The position numbers and the translations under genes were made by a program. This document shows, in pieces, positions 1-12,299 of a DNA stretch of 64,000 nt. A model generated the notes under the pieces. The model saw only the letters and a list, made by a program, of their open reading frames with translations. It was not told the DNA's origin and did not search any database. Each line of letters starts with the position of its first letter. The first letter of the stretch is position 1. This DNA comes from Melanocharis versteri (lineage: Eukaryota; Chordata; Aves; Passeriformes; Melanocharitidae), in NCBI GenBank assembly GCA_013397845.1, contig VZTG01009130.1, positions 712,234 to 776,233 of the forward strand, read 5' to 3'.

Positions 1-3000
1 TAAACTGGCCATCCTAACTTCTGTCTTTGCCAGGTTGCTTGCAGGTAAATGGGAGACTGCCTTCTGAGATAGCAAATCCTAGTGTACTTTCTTAGGTCCT
101 TTTAAGAGCCAGTATGCCATTTTATTCTGTAAAATGGAGTAAAATGAAAATCAAAACCAAATGAGTCCTTTAGGGTTTGCCCCAATATTTGCTCAAATTG
201 GCATTGCTAAGGTTACTGTGAATATGTTACAGGAACTGCAGTCAAATGTTGAGTGTTTGAACAGGTTTGTCCATAGCTTAGCTGCTCAGGCTGTCTTTAC
301 CTAGAATATGATCTTATTGCCTCTGAGTGATGAATCTGTTCCTTTTGTTAACTCAAGCTGGTTTTTTAAAAGGTAATTGTTCTTTTTAAATTATAACTGA
401 ATCTTCAGACTTTATCTGATAAAGCTGACTGCAAAATGCATGAACCAGCGTTAGGATTATTTTATGTAGTATAACTGACCATGCATAAAATTCATGTAGT
501 AAATTAAGCACTGACAAATTAGTCTTTTGTCCCCTTTATTTTCACTGAAGTCTAGGTGGGCGGAACATATGGAAATTCCCTATATTTAGCAGTCTTAACA
601 GGATCCGTAAAGGTAAAAATAATAACCAGGTGTTTTGGGAGTAATTAGTTCTACCTTAATGTTGTCTCACTCAGATCTGTAGACTTCTTGCCAAGAGATA
701 GGTCCAGGTACCTGGTAGGAAGTAGCTGCTCTGCATGAAAAGCAAATATTAGTACAGAGAAAGTAAGTCCTCTGACGCAGCCCAATAAATAGGTTTGTTG
801 AGATGAGCGTCACTTCTGGGATTCTATCAGCTGAGGCCAGAAGCAGGAACTGGCTTTGCAAATTAAAATGGAAGCCTTACTGCAAAAAATACCATAGCAG
901 AGAGTAGGCTGGAATACTGCTCTACTCAGAGTTTACATTCAGATTCAGTCCTACTCTATACTACCACATTTACAGTATATTGTGTCTTTTGCTATGCAGG
1001 TTTAATGATCTATAAAAAGCCTTTATATGAATTCGTCTTTGGATGTCTGTTCTAAAATGGTGACTTTGCATATTTATATGATGAACTCTACATTTATGTT
1101 GACAGATGAATAATTCAGTAGCTCTGAGAAAACAATAGAAAGTCAACAAAGGCAGCAGAAATATCTGTAAAACTGTAGAGGGCTGAGATTTCTAATCAGG
1201 AGACATAGCTGTCGTGTCCTGATATCATGTCTTGATCCTCAGATAGATCCTGTGGTGAAGTCAGGTACTAAAAATTTGTGACCTCAGAGCAGTAAGAAAT
1301 TAAGATACAGGACGATGACATCATTGGAGGTGTGAGGGAAAGGGTCAATTTGAGAAGAGCAGTTGTGAAGACATGTTTACCTACAATCTAAAATACAAAA
1401 CTGTTCAGGAAAAAATTGCTTATAAAGTAATCTGCTCTCTTAGTTTGCCTCCAGAAAATTTCTTCTTAAGATATTGTAGAACAGCTCAGTGGAGTAATAA
1501 AAGCAATTGCCAACCTGGATATATAGAGAAGAACAAACCTTTTTTGCAAAGGAAGAAATTAATTCTGTCACATACTAATAAAGTGACATATTTTCAGATA
1601 GAAAAAGCAATTTCATTACCTACTCCCTTTCTCTAAACTTCTATGAATTTGGAAACTGTTCTGAACTTTTACTAGAAAGTTGACATCCAAGTTCTTGAGA
1701 GTTGTGTGGCAATGTATAGACTACATATTCAGAATTTGGGAAGTTTTTTTATTTTGACCATTTGGTTATTTTATGTGCAAATAGCCTTTACAGTTAAGTG
1801 TATGCTGGTACTTCTGTCATGTCATAAATGCAATGACCCTCAATGAAAGAGGTTAATGGCTTTTGTGTCCTGATGCTGTTTGTCCAACAGAGACGTAAAA
1901 CAGAGCATTAAAGGGTTGAATTTGTAGTGTTCTTTGGCTTCTTCATAATATGTTTTTAATAAATGGCAGTTGAGAGGGTTTTAGGATATAGGGTACAAAT
2001 AAATCTGTAACTGCCATCTTCATTATCTTTTAAGTGAAAAATACTAGTGAAAAGGACCTTTTTAATCATATGAAAAGTATTTTGAGAATAATTTAAGGGT
2101 AAGTACATACTTACTCCTGGTGCAGAATTGTAGTAAGCCAAAGCAGAATTTTATTAAGAAATAACTTTATATTTAATGATTATGTTATAAACTTAAACAG
2201 CAATAATGGACTTTCAAAATATGGGTTTGTGACTCTCATCACAGTGTGGTAAAGGCTGTCATATAGGAAGATGTGGAGTGGGCTAAAGGAAATGCTCCTG
2301 GGACCTGGCAATTAACACATTCAGAGCACACAGCTTTCACCACAGTGCTTACTCTGCATGTGGCAGAAGCATTAGGAAAATTTGATTGTTTCACAGGGTT
2401 TTTTTCTAGTAGCAAAACTCACAGTTACAGAAATTTAATTTATGTATGTATTGGATGGAAAAGCTCTAGGCATTTGTGCATAAAACTATAGGAAGTACAT
2501 TAAATGGATTTCCTACCCATAGCATGAAAATTTCAGAGAGGATCACCACTCCTGCAAGACAAAATGTGTGCAGAGCAATACTTGAGCAGATCACTGACCT
2601 AGGGCTAGAAGAGATATAACACTTTACGTTGGCCCTTCCACCACTGTTTTCATGGTTGGGGTCAGCCGCTGTTGGGAATGCTGTGCTCAGGACTGCTGGG
2701 TCCTATGATCCAGCCCCTAGCCTACTCCCAAATCTTTCTCTGTGACAGTCTCTTTGCAGAGGGCAAACATCTCCTCCAAATGCTGTTTGAAAGGCTGCAG
2801 AGAAGTATCTCTGGGTAGCTCCTCTGTCCTTGATACTCCTTCGCATGTTTGTTGTCTTCTGTGAAGCCAAGGGCTTTTGTGCTGGAGTTGTGAACCCAGG
2901 GGTGCATCTCAGTTCACCCATAAATCCAGTAATATTGATGGAAATGGCACACATACATTCCTTGTAGGACTTACTGAGTGTTCTGTGGAGAAAATCCTTA

Positions 3001-6000
3001 AATACCAGGAGCCAAATATATTCTTAGGTATAAAGTGTTACATTTAAAAAAGACAAAACACCGAATTCCTATACAGGTTGTTCCTATCCCTTATTTTAGC
3101 CTCAGTAACCTTCATCTTAGATCTGGCAGCAGTTTAAGATAAGCAGATGAGTATTTTTGTGCATTTTGAAAATCCACCAGTAAGCAGAGTGTCATGTATC
3201 TTAGGGAGCAACTGAAGAGCTTTGCTAGCTGAGTATTACTTGCATAACACAGACATCTTTAGTCTCTTGGGTTTTTAAAGCTCAGATTATTGTTTTTAGT
3301 TTTCCATGGACCTGATTCATGCCCAGTGGTTTTGAAAAAATGTAGTTGTATCAAATGAATGTCAGCAGTACAAGCCATGTCCTGCTATTTTGTTAGCCCC
3401 TCAGTGTCCTGAGGGGCAGACTTGCAATGTCTTGTAGGATAGGAAAGGAATGGGCAAACTGTGGATATTGGTACCACTCTCTGTCCCTCGGAAAGTAAAA
3501 ATTAAGAAACAGCAACCTATATTAGGTTTACAGTAAAGCTCCTATAAATTGAGAAGCTTTCTCAACAAAATGGACCCCCATAATGCTTGGCTGGCAGGTC
3601 TCTCTAGAGGAGCATCACCGTGGAAGAGGGCTGCCAGGAAGATGGAACAGCAAAACAGACCATCAGCTCCTCCAACCAAATGGCCTGAGGACCAAGGGTA
3701 CAGGCATGGCTTTTGGCACTTACCCCACAGTGACTTCCCTCTCAACAAACCTTTTCTCAGGGCAACGTCTGGTAGAAGGATCCCAAGCAAAGCTGCAACC
3801 TCCCTCCCATTACAGGATTTGCTATAGGAGGGAAGGAGCAAGCCTGCAGCCATCATAGTTCTATTTTACTGCCCTGTTAAATGTGATGGCATACTGCTAT
3901 TTTTAATTTAATTCTTTTGTGAGAGTGGAGGCGATAAAACAAATTGTTTCTATGCTTCATTCACACACCTAATGGGAGAACAATGCAAGGGAGCTGCAAA
4001 CTGTAATCTGCATGAGGAACAGGAGCAAGGATTTCCAAATGCACATGCTTGGAGTACGCTGAAAAGCTGTCATTTGCTAAGGAATCCACTTTTCATCCCC
4101 ATTTCTGGTTGCATCCAAGTATAATCTTTACAACAGTACCTTGCATCCTGAACCTTTTCAGGTTCATTTGTGCTGTCCTGCAGTTTTCATTGTAAGCCAA
4201 AGAACACCTGACTGTAAGGTGTGTATATACATGACCTTGTAAAAGGCTTTTTGCTGTTTCAGCAGAGACAGGAGAGACCACAAGTGAGAGCAAAGATCCT
4301 CACCAGGGCCTAGAAAAAGAGACCAGGGTTTGGGCAAATTGTGCCCACGGCCATCCAGATAGAAAGCTAAAGGATTAAAGAGCCCCACAAGCAGAGAGCC
4401 AAGGAGCTCGAGTTGCAGGGCCACAGGGAATGATGAACAGTGTGAGAGAGATTTAATAAACCAAGCAGAGGATTGATGGATTTTATTTCCCTCCAGATTT
4501 TTGCATTGAGAGTAGAAGGCTGCCTGGGTAATGTGAGACTCTGCTCCGAGAAAAGGAAAATGCAAACTACCGAAAGGCATAAAGGGTAGACTATTGATGA
4601 ACCTCCTGGTAGGTAGGCAGTGAAAGGAATTACATATGCTTGCTGTGGATGCCTGATACTCCAGATTGTGTGCAGGTGGTATCAGTGAGCCATGTGGGTG
4701 CATCCCCTTTGGTGCTTCGTCACACCACTGCTTTTCTAAAGGGGAAACTAAGAGAAGAGATGGGTGATCTCTTAATGTAAATACGCCTTTCTATATACTA
4801 TACTGATGTTTGTTCAGGTAGCTGCTTCATAATTAGTTCTTCCAAGTTCTTGGTTTCCATATGTCTAAGAGAATGACAATATATTCTCAGATTTACTTCT
4901 GTTTATACTAATGAAATGCTAGTAAACCTGTCTACCTGAAGAATGAATGATAAATCATTTTTCCTCAGTTCTATGTTGGACTTCTCCTAACTATTAAATC
5001 TCCTTTATTTTTTATGTTCTTCTATCTTACAAACAGTTATGTAAGTTTATAGTCCTGCATAATTTAGTTGTGCACTCCTTGCATTGAACTCAAAGAGAGG
5101 AAATAATGACAAATTATGTAGGAGGAGGATTTCCAGTTATTCAAGGCCTGAAGTGATGAAATTATATGGAGATTTATATTTTTATTAAGCAAAATCATGG
5201 TGTCTCCAGAACATCTCCATTGCATATGAGCTGGAGAAAAATCATTATCAAGGTCATGTACCTGAATTTCTTTTAAAAAATGATTATACACAGTTGGAAA
5301 ATAACATTCAGCACCATAGCTCTTAGGAAGGAAAAACCTATAGTAGCAAGGTAATTCGTGGCAATGTGGAAGATCCCCAAAGTAATGCCGACATCTCTAT
5401 GTAGTCCACTGCCAGTGTAGACAAAAAAGGAAAATGATTTTCAAATAAAGAAAATGCCTGGGATATCATCCTTAATAATTTGGAGCAAGATAATTCCTAG
5501 TTCTGGGGGTGGTCATTATTTGTAAATGTGCTTAGTGGCTGTAGGCTGGGCCCTGTCCTTGCTGCACTACCCCTGCTCACCAGCTGACTTGTTTTATGAT
5601 TTTAAAGGCAGAAGCTGTATCAGTCCATGGATTACGATCTAGGTTTTGCAATCAGCAAGTGGCGTATGCTGAATGATTTGTCTGCCATTTTCCAGTGTCC
5701 TACCATTCCAGCTGAGCAGGCAGAGGACTCCTTCCAGGGCTGCAGAGAAGAAGAGCCTGTGTTGTGGACAATGGGCTATTACCTACCTAGTGCAACTGCA
5801 AATAGAGTTGCTTTTTCTCCAAGTATATGGATTAATTCAGGGAGCGCTGCTATGTGGTCTGCCACACCACAGAGAGTCAGGGATAAAGCTAGCAAAGAAA
5901 GGAGCCATCAGGCACTGAGATAACAGAGGGTTATGTGCCCACCTACCTTGTGCCACCGAGGCTTCCAGCTGGCTCTGGCAAAGAAAGAGCAGTTTTGTGC

Positions 6001-9000
6001 TTAGCAACATGTCTGAAGGTGCAACATAGAGCACGTTTTGTAGGTCTGGCTGCAAGGTAGAACTTAAGCAGTTCTATCTGCTCAGTTATGTCGCTGAAGC
6101 AGTGATGTGGTCATGGAAATTTGGCAGAGGGGTTTGTCACACCAAGTACCATGTGTCCTCATTGTCCTTCATGCTAAGGAGTTGTCAGTCTCTTGGAAGA
6201 GAGTTATATCTTATCCTACAAAGTTGTGTGGATGGTGCTGTAGATGTTAAGTATTTTAAACATACTGTAGCCAGGAAGGGCTGGGCATTGTCACCTGTTA
6301 GGGTCAATTACCCCACAATGCTGGGCAAGATGTGCGTACGTGGCTTTGAGAGAGAAACACGGTGTTGGTTTTGCTTTGGGTAGGCAAAAGTCCAAGAGTA
6401 CAAATAGGAAATGTGGGTAAATGTCTTTAAATACAGAGTGCATTCTAATACCCCATTACATTCACATTTGCCTCCTTCATGCCTTTGTAGTCTTATTTCA
6501 GTCTCTCCCAGTAGCTCAGTTCCATTCCCAGAGGCCTGAAGTGAATAAATCCAAACATGCTCTATTTTAGACTTCTACCCCATGGCCAGCACACACGATA
6601 TGGCATTTCAGAGACTGAGGGAAGTGAGCCACATTTGCTCGTGGAAAAAAGAAAGAACTGCAGCAATATAGTGACGTAAGGTTTACCCTGCAGGTTCACC
6701 TTGGGTTACAACCGGATCTAATTCAGCATGCTCTTGTCAGTACAGCTTAGTTCAGCTAAACCAAGAAAATACAGTTCAATTCTGCATACAGCTAACTCCC
6801 ACATACAGCATCAAAACATTTCCAATCTAATTTTTTATTACAGGCTTTTTTTTTTTCCCTTCATTTGAAGAGCTGTTGGGCCTGAATAACATCAGTTTAT
6901 TTATCTGTATGGTACCAAATGAAAGTAATTTTATGAGTTTGATTAAAGGACCATTTCAAGGTAGATGGGAAAATTACACATTTAAAGAAGATGTTCCTAC
7001 ACATCAGATGCTAATGAGGTCACTGAAGAGAACATTGTTGTTTGGGGCCTCTACTCATCCCCAGAGTGCCTTTTTTCACTGGGAAAAGGTCCTGCCATGC
7101 AGTCTTAATCTAGAGCATGTTTTGAAATAGCTCTTTCAGCTAGTGAAGTGCTAAACTGCTTCTCTGTTTTCATTTTAGTAGACTGAGAAAAAAATGGCGT
7201 AAATTTCACAGCAGTGAGATTTTTTTATATCTGAAATAACTTTACAGTTTGACTCTTGTGTCTGTGTAGTTGCAAGTTTAATCAGCCAGAATACCCTGCA
7301 GCTCCTAGAATGTGCCTGGTGCAGTGGCAGACCCGAAGTCAAGTTTGTGTTGAACACATCAAGCAGCTCAAAGAAGTGGAATAGTGTATCTTGACCCAGA
7401 TCTAGACCAAAGTGGTTTTATACACCAAACCAAGTAGAGTTGATGTATGCTTGCTGCCTTCATCTTCAAGTGCTTCTAGCTACTGGGAGTCAGAGCAAAA
7501 AATAGTTTAGAACACAAAGCTTTATGGTACACTCACAGTGCTGTCATCTTTTTCCTTAAACAAGCATTTTAGACAGAAATCTCTTGACTGAACTCTAGTG
7601 TTAACCAAACATTGGTGTGTTGGATCTGGTCCAGTACATTGTTCCTGACAGTGCTCAGGAACTGGCCAGCTGACAGTTCCGGAATAATGTGACAAGAGGG
7701 GGATTTTCTTAATCCTTGGGGATTCCCCTTAAGGGTGATGTCTTAATCCCTGACACTTAATCATTGTTTGTGTCAGGAAGTATAAATGTTTGTCTTCTAT
7801 TGCTTAAAAAAAGCAAGGTTCATTAAGGATTATATTCTTTCTTTTTAAAGCAGATGAGTTTCTAATGGGAACGTGCAGGTATTCATTAACAATCTAATGA
7901 ATATTTTCTTTTATAGTCCTTTCTGGTCCCAATTATTTTATGCTGCAGACAGCTCCACAGGGTAAACTTACATTTTAAGTTTCAAAATGTAGAACAGAAT
8001 TTTCCTTAATCTCTTTTAAATTTGCCTGTCAGTTTTAAACTCCCTGTTTAACTTGCCTTTCATATCTCTTAATTATTTTGTCTTCTGGCTTCAATGTATT
8101 CTTTTTCTTTCATTTTGAGAAAATAAATAAGAATGTTTAATTTCCCTTATTTTTAGTATTTATAATGTTTTATACAGCTGTCTTACATTGCTCTCTGATT
8201 TGATTCTTTTCCAAACTGAAATCAGTCTTCCTTCATCCTACTGATTTTCTGAGGCCCAGAGTGATTTATGTTCATGGGGTCTGAAACCCTTTCTGTGGCT
8301 GCTCTTTTTGCAGTGCTGGCTGCCTGTAAGCATTCCTCATGCCAGACTTACAGCTCCTTTTTTTTTTTTTTTTTGTGCGTGTGTATCTGCTTAGGTGGAG
8401 AGAGTTTCTCCCGCCCCCACCCTTGAATTTCAAGCGATTTGCTTGACATTGCCAGTGTCATCAGAAGTGGTATGAGCCGAGTTCAAACAGGTGGTACCGT
8501 CGGGCTGCTGTCACAGGGGATGAGATCATACATTCATTCTGTCTCCGTGATGGATTTGTCTAACTCTCTCCAACTCGAGCTGACTTTGATCCCATATAAT
8601 GAAAAGCCTTAAAATAGAAAGTGGAAGGGAACAGAGAAGAGCTTTAATTATTTACTGGCTGGGTCGAATCCATACCTTTTATAAAGAGACTTCTTTTGTT
8701 GTTTTTTGGTCTATTCAGTTTTCATTAAGCCAAATTTAAATCTTTATACTCAGCATTGGTTCAGATTCTGGGGCTGATTAAAGAGGCTTTTGAAGGAAGG
8801 TGCATTTTTCTTCCAACTCAGTTATTTTTCCCATTCACTAAATGGAATAAGAATGTTACTTGAATAGTTTTCAATATTTAGTCACAGTAGTGCTAGGAGG
8901 TCAAAGGTACTCAAAGTTCTAGTTGCTCTGAGCACCTAGAAACATGACACCCACCTTAAAAACACTGAAGGCTATGCAGACGAAGCAGATGAGAAGTGGG

Positions 9001-11519
9001 AGGGAGGAAGAAAATGTGTGAATTCCTAAATTGACAAAACAAACCTGTGGCATAGCTGAGACCTGGTCAGGTCTCTACCACTGCTAGTGTGGTGTTTAAC
9101 AACAAGCCCTGCCACATTCACCTCTCAGGTAATGCCTGAGCGGCATGGGCACGGTGTGGTGGTCTCCTGCATGCATTTCAGGGTGGTATTCCCAGTTACA
9201 AATGTGGACCCTGCCACCCTGAGCATTTTGCTAGTGTATGTGTCTTTGCCCTTCTCTGGAAACAGCAGAGATGTCGTCTCCCTCATTGAGCAGGAGGAGT
9301 TAATGCATGGGCATGAGTACAGCTCCTTTGTGAGCATCTTGCCCTGGCAGGTTGTGCAGGAAGAGGCTGAGTGTCATCCTAAACCCATCTCCTTCTCTGG
9401 AGGCTGGATGGTGCCTCCTGAGGGCATGAGGGCAGAGGAGGGGATTTAGGTGCACCACTTCCTTGCATCATTACACTCAGAACAAGCAACAACCTTGCAG
9501 TTACCTCTGTAGTCTTAAGCAAAACGCTTGCTTGATTTATTTTGGAAGCTACTGTCTTCATGGTGTGCATGTCTGTAAAATCTGCATGCTTGAGTTGAGG
9601 CTCAAGGAACCCCAGTGCCTATCAATATCACTGCATCCACAGCTGCCTCACAAGAATAGACAGTAATGTGAAAGATAGTGATTGTTCAGAGAAATGTCCT
9701 TGCTTTATCCTCACTCTCTCAGTGCCTGTGGATACGTTAGCAGACTACTGTACATAGGGGAAAACATGCCTTTAATAGTTCTGTCTCAGCTGCTGTTAAT
9801 TTGATTTCCCTCAGGTAGTCAGTGTTGTCACAAAGTCCTGGAGCAAGACTTTTTGTAGCAAGAAGTGCAAATAATTTACTCTGGAATGTCTGAAGCTCTT
9901 GGATAAAGCATGCGCTTCTCTGAACAGATAAAAAAAAACAACCCGTAATTGCTTTTATTTGGGGATAAATATGATGAATTCAGTGAGATGGAAGGTGGTG
10001 CTATAAAAAGGAGCAGCTTTGTGGCATCTGACAGTGAATAGGTTATGACCAGACTTGTGCTTGGGCTTTGTGCCACACACTCTCTATATTTGTGGCTGTT
10101 TATCATGAAACTTAACAGGACAATGTCAAAATAATCCGCAATTATTACTGGCTTACTACAGATAAAATGTTTTTCAGTATCTCAGTTTTCCCTTGGAAGT
10201 TGTTTAGTTTATATTTTCAGCTCCAGTCCAGCTTCTTCTTGCCACATAACTTAGGCAAGTTGGAATTAGGTACATTGTGTCAGTCCTGAGGTCAAACTGC
10301 ATTTGTTTGCATTTATGAAAATATGGAGTGCTGCCTTTGAAAAGAATGGGCTTCATTCTGCCCCAAATTGCCATGTCCCATTCTTTTGCTGGAGTAATTC
10401 ATTTAAGGGTGGAACTTTTCAGCAGGACTCACTACTGTTGTAGCATTCTTATACTACTGTAGTATTGCATGGCTCATACAGCTTCGCAAAAACTAAAATT
10501 AAAAAATTTAGAGCAGAATTAGGTCATGAATTTGACCAAGTGCATTTGAAAATGCCATGCTAATTATTCACAACTTAAAAATTACTGAATGGATTTCCTC
10601 CAAATTTGCTCTGTTTCATAGATTCCATTGACATTTAAATATAATTCATTTTATCACCGTGCCATATCATAATGTCTGGTTTCCCGTATTTTCATTAGCT
10701 GGTAGATGTTCTGTAATACAGGAGGAAATAATACTTGGGGCATGGAGAAAAGAAGTGCATGCAGTCTCTCTGTTAACACTGCCTTTCTGGAACTCACTGA
10801 TTAATTTTTTTAGTCTCATACTGCTGTTAGGAAGGGCTTTTTTGTTTTGTTTCTGGTACAAGTTGTGTAAAGTTCCTGAGATTCTCCAGAAGGTTTAAGA
10901 TGAGTTCATGGCTGAATTTTCAAAGACCTAACCTTTCATTCCAGCCTTTCATCCCCTCTTTTATTATGGAAAGTGTCCACTTTTCCTGAAGGTGCTGATT
11001 CTTCTCGTCATTCCTCCCCATTCTGATGAGTGTGCACCTTCTCAGAGAAAAAGTGCTTGAGAGACGTTTCTTCCTTTGAAATGGTTTCTACTCTAGTTTG
11101 GATTTCCATAAATTAGTGCTAAGAGGAAAGTGTGGAGTAACTGAAATATTGCTATGAAGATTGCAGAAAGCACATTGTAATGTTTGAATGTCTGAGAGTA
11201 TGTATTTTCCTTGGGGTACAAGTTTTCCCTGTGTTCAAATAAATGCTTTCATGGCAGCTGCTAATGTCTTCTGTTGGTGGTATCCAGTTCTGCCAAATTC
11301 TCAGCCCTCAGAAGTAAGTGTACAGGGTGGGATTATTGACTGCAGTTGTGTTCAGGTGGTTTTTGCTTAGGAAAAAAACATTCTCTACAACAATCAGATT
11401 GTTAATTACCACATGATTAATTGACTTCATTACCATAAGCCACTTTCCCCCTTTCCTTTCTGCCTTTTTTTCTTTTTTCCTGTGCTCCCTGTTGTTTATA
11501 TGTGGCGTGGCACTGATGG
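1..11519. other. Non-coding stretch without an identifiable gene
   Basis: No open frame here resembles a known protein, and all are short or overlap one another on both strands as expected by chance. The DNA is AT-leaning and poor in CpG. The only low-complexity feature that stands out is a 17-base T run at 8,358-8,374. I saw no CR1 or LTR sequence. A mixed AT/GC patch at about 8,390-8,720 has no repeats or long frames and could be a conserved regulatory element, but conservation cannot be judged from one sequence. The most likely reading is intron or intergenic DNA. Confidence 0.6.
8358..8374. repeat. Poly-T run (17 bases)
   Basis: An uninterrupted run of 17 T is followed by a short GTGCGTGTGT stretch. 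No retroelement body is recognisable next to it, so I treat it as simple sequence rather than the tail of an inserted element. Confidence 0.85.
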
Positions 11520-12140
11520 GACTCGGGGCGGGCTGTTTTCCCCCCTTTGCTGCGGGGAGTTGCTGGCTGCGCTCCCTAAGGTGGGGCTTGGCTGCTGCTC
11601 CCTGGGCCTTCCTCTGGGGCTGATCCGGACACCCGTCCGTCTCCTAAGATGGGATCGTGATCTAAATCCGTGTCACAAGGCGAGATGATGGTGCCAAGGA
11701 GAGGCTTTATTCCCCTGCACCGAGCTGGAAGCGCAGGTGAAACCCCGGCAGGCACAGAGCCGAAGAGATTCGCTGCGTTGGCCGCGCAGAGGTCGGTGCC
11801 ACGCCATCTCCTCGGTGCGGTGGTGCTTTCTGCCTCGTCATCGGCGACTTTCTCTCTTCCCCAAACCTGTGCCACCTGCAGACCGCGCTCAGAGCTGCCA
11901 TCCCTCATCCCAGCTTTTCGCGCTGACATTTGGGATTTCTCCACAGGATGGGTACAGCAGAGGGAGCAGTAGGACAAGCTTCTCCCAGGCTGTCTCACCC
12001 TGCGTGCTCCCGCCCCAGCGCAGACCCTGGGGCTGCTCAGCCCCTCTCTTCTCTCCGTGTACCCTCAGCAGCGGCGGGACCCCCGAGCCCGAGGGATCCG
12101 TGCTGCCTTGGGGCCAGCACAGAGGGGGAAGGAGGGGGCT
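11520..12140. promoter_or_regulatory. CpG island, candidate promoter
   Basis: Base composition changes abruptly to GC-rich, with nearly 40 CpG dinucleotides by hand count in about 600 bases, against very few in the flanks. That density meets the usual informal definition of a CpG island. Several overlapping open frames on both strands (for example 11,576-11,998 minus and 11,737-12,180 plus) are what GC-rich, stop-poor DNA produces and match no protein I recognise. The island may be a promoter or an orphan intragenic island. Transcription direction cannot be read from the sequence alone. Confidence 0.5.
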
Positions 12141-12252
12141 GGGTGGCAGGGACACCTCCCCCAGCCCTGCAGGGCACTGATGCATTTCAGAGAGCAAGCC
12201 AGGCGCCACTGGCTTTTACATAACCGATCTGATGGGATTCGTGGTGTTGGCC

Positions 12253-12260
12253 TATATATT
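12253..12260 (+). promoter_or_regulatory. TATA-like element after the first CpG island
   Basis: TATATATT sits about 110 bases beyond the dense part of the CpG island, inside a patch (12,215-12,300) that is visibly different in composition from both sides. A pyrimidine-CA context lies about 20 bases downstream, slightly closer than the usual TATA-to-start spacing. This is a motif match only. Short AT motifs are common, so confidence is low. Confidence 0.15.
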
Positions 12261-12299
12261 AATGCTCCGGCTCTCATTAGCAGTTGCTGAGACTTCCAG

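Noticed and set aside
4164..4703. 179-codon minus-strand open frame
   Set aside because: A frame of this length is expected about once by chance in 64 kb. The translation is low in recognisable motifs and matches no family known to me.
9087..9449. 120-codon plus-strand frame considered as an exon or retrocopy
   Set aside because: There is no recognisable protein, no poly-A tail, and overlapping open frames on the other strand.
11576..12290. Several overlapping frames of about 65-150 codons on both strands
   Set aside because: They arise from stop-poor GC-rich island sequence. No frame is favoured over the others and no domain is visible.
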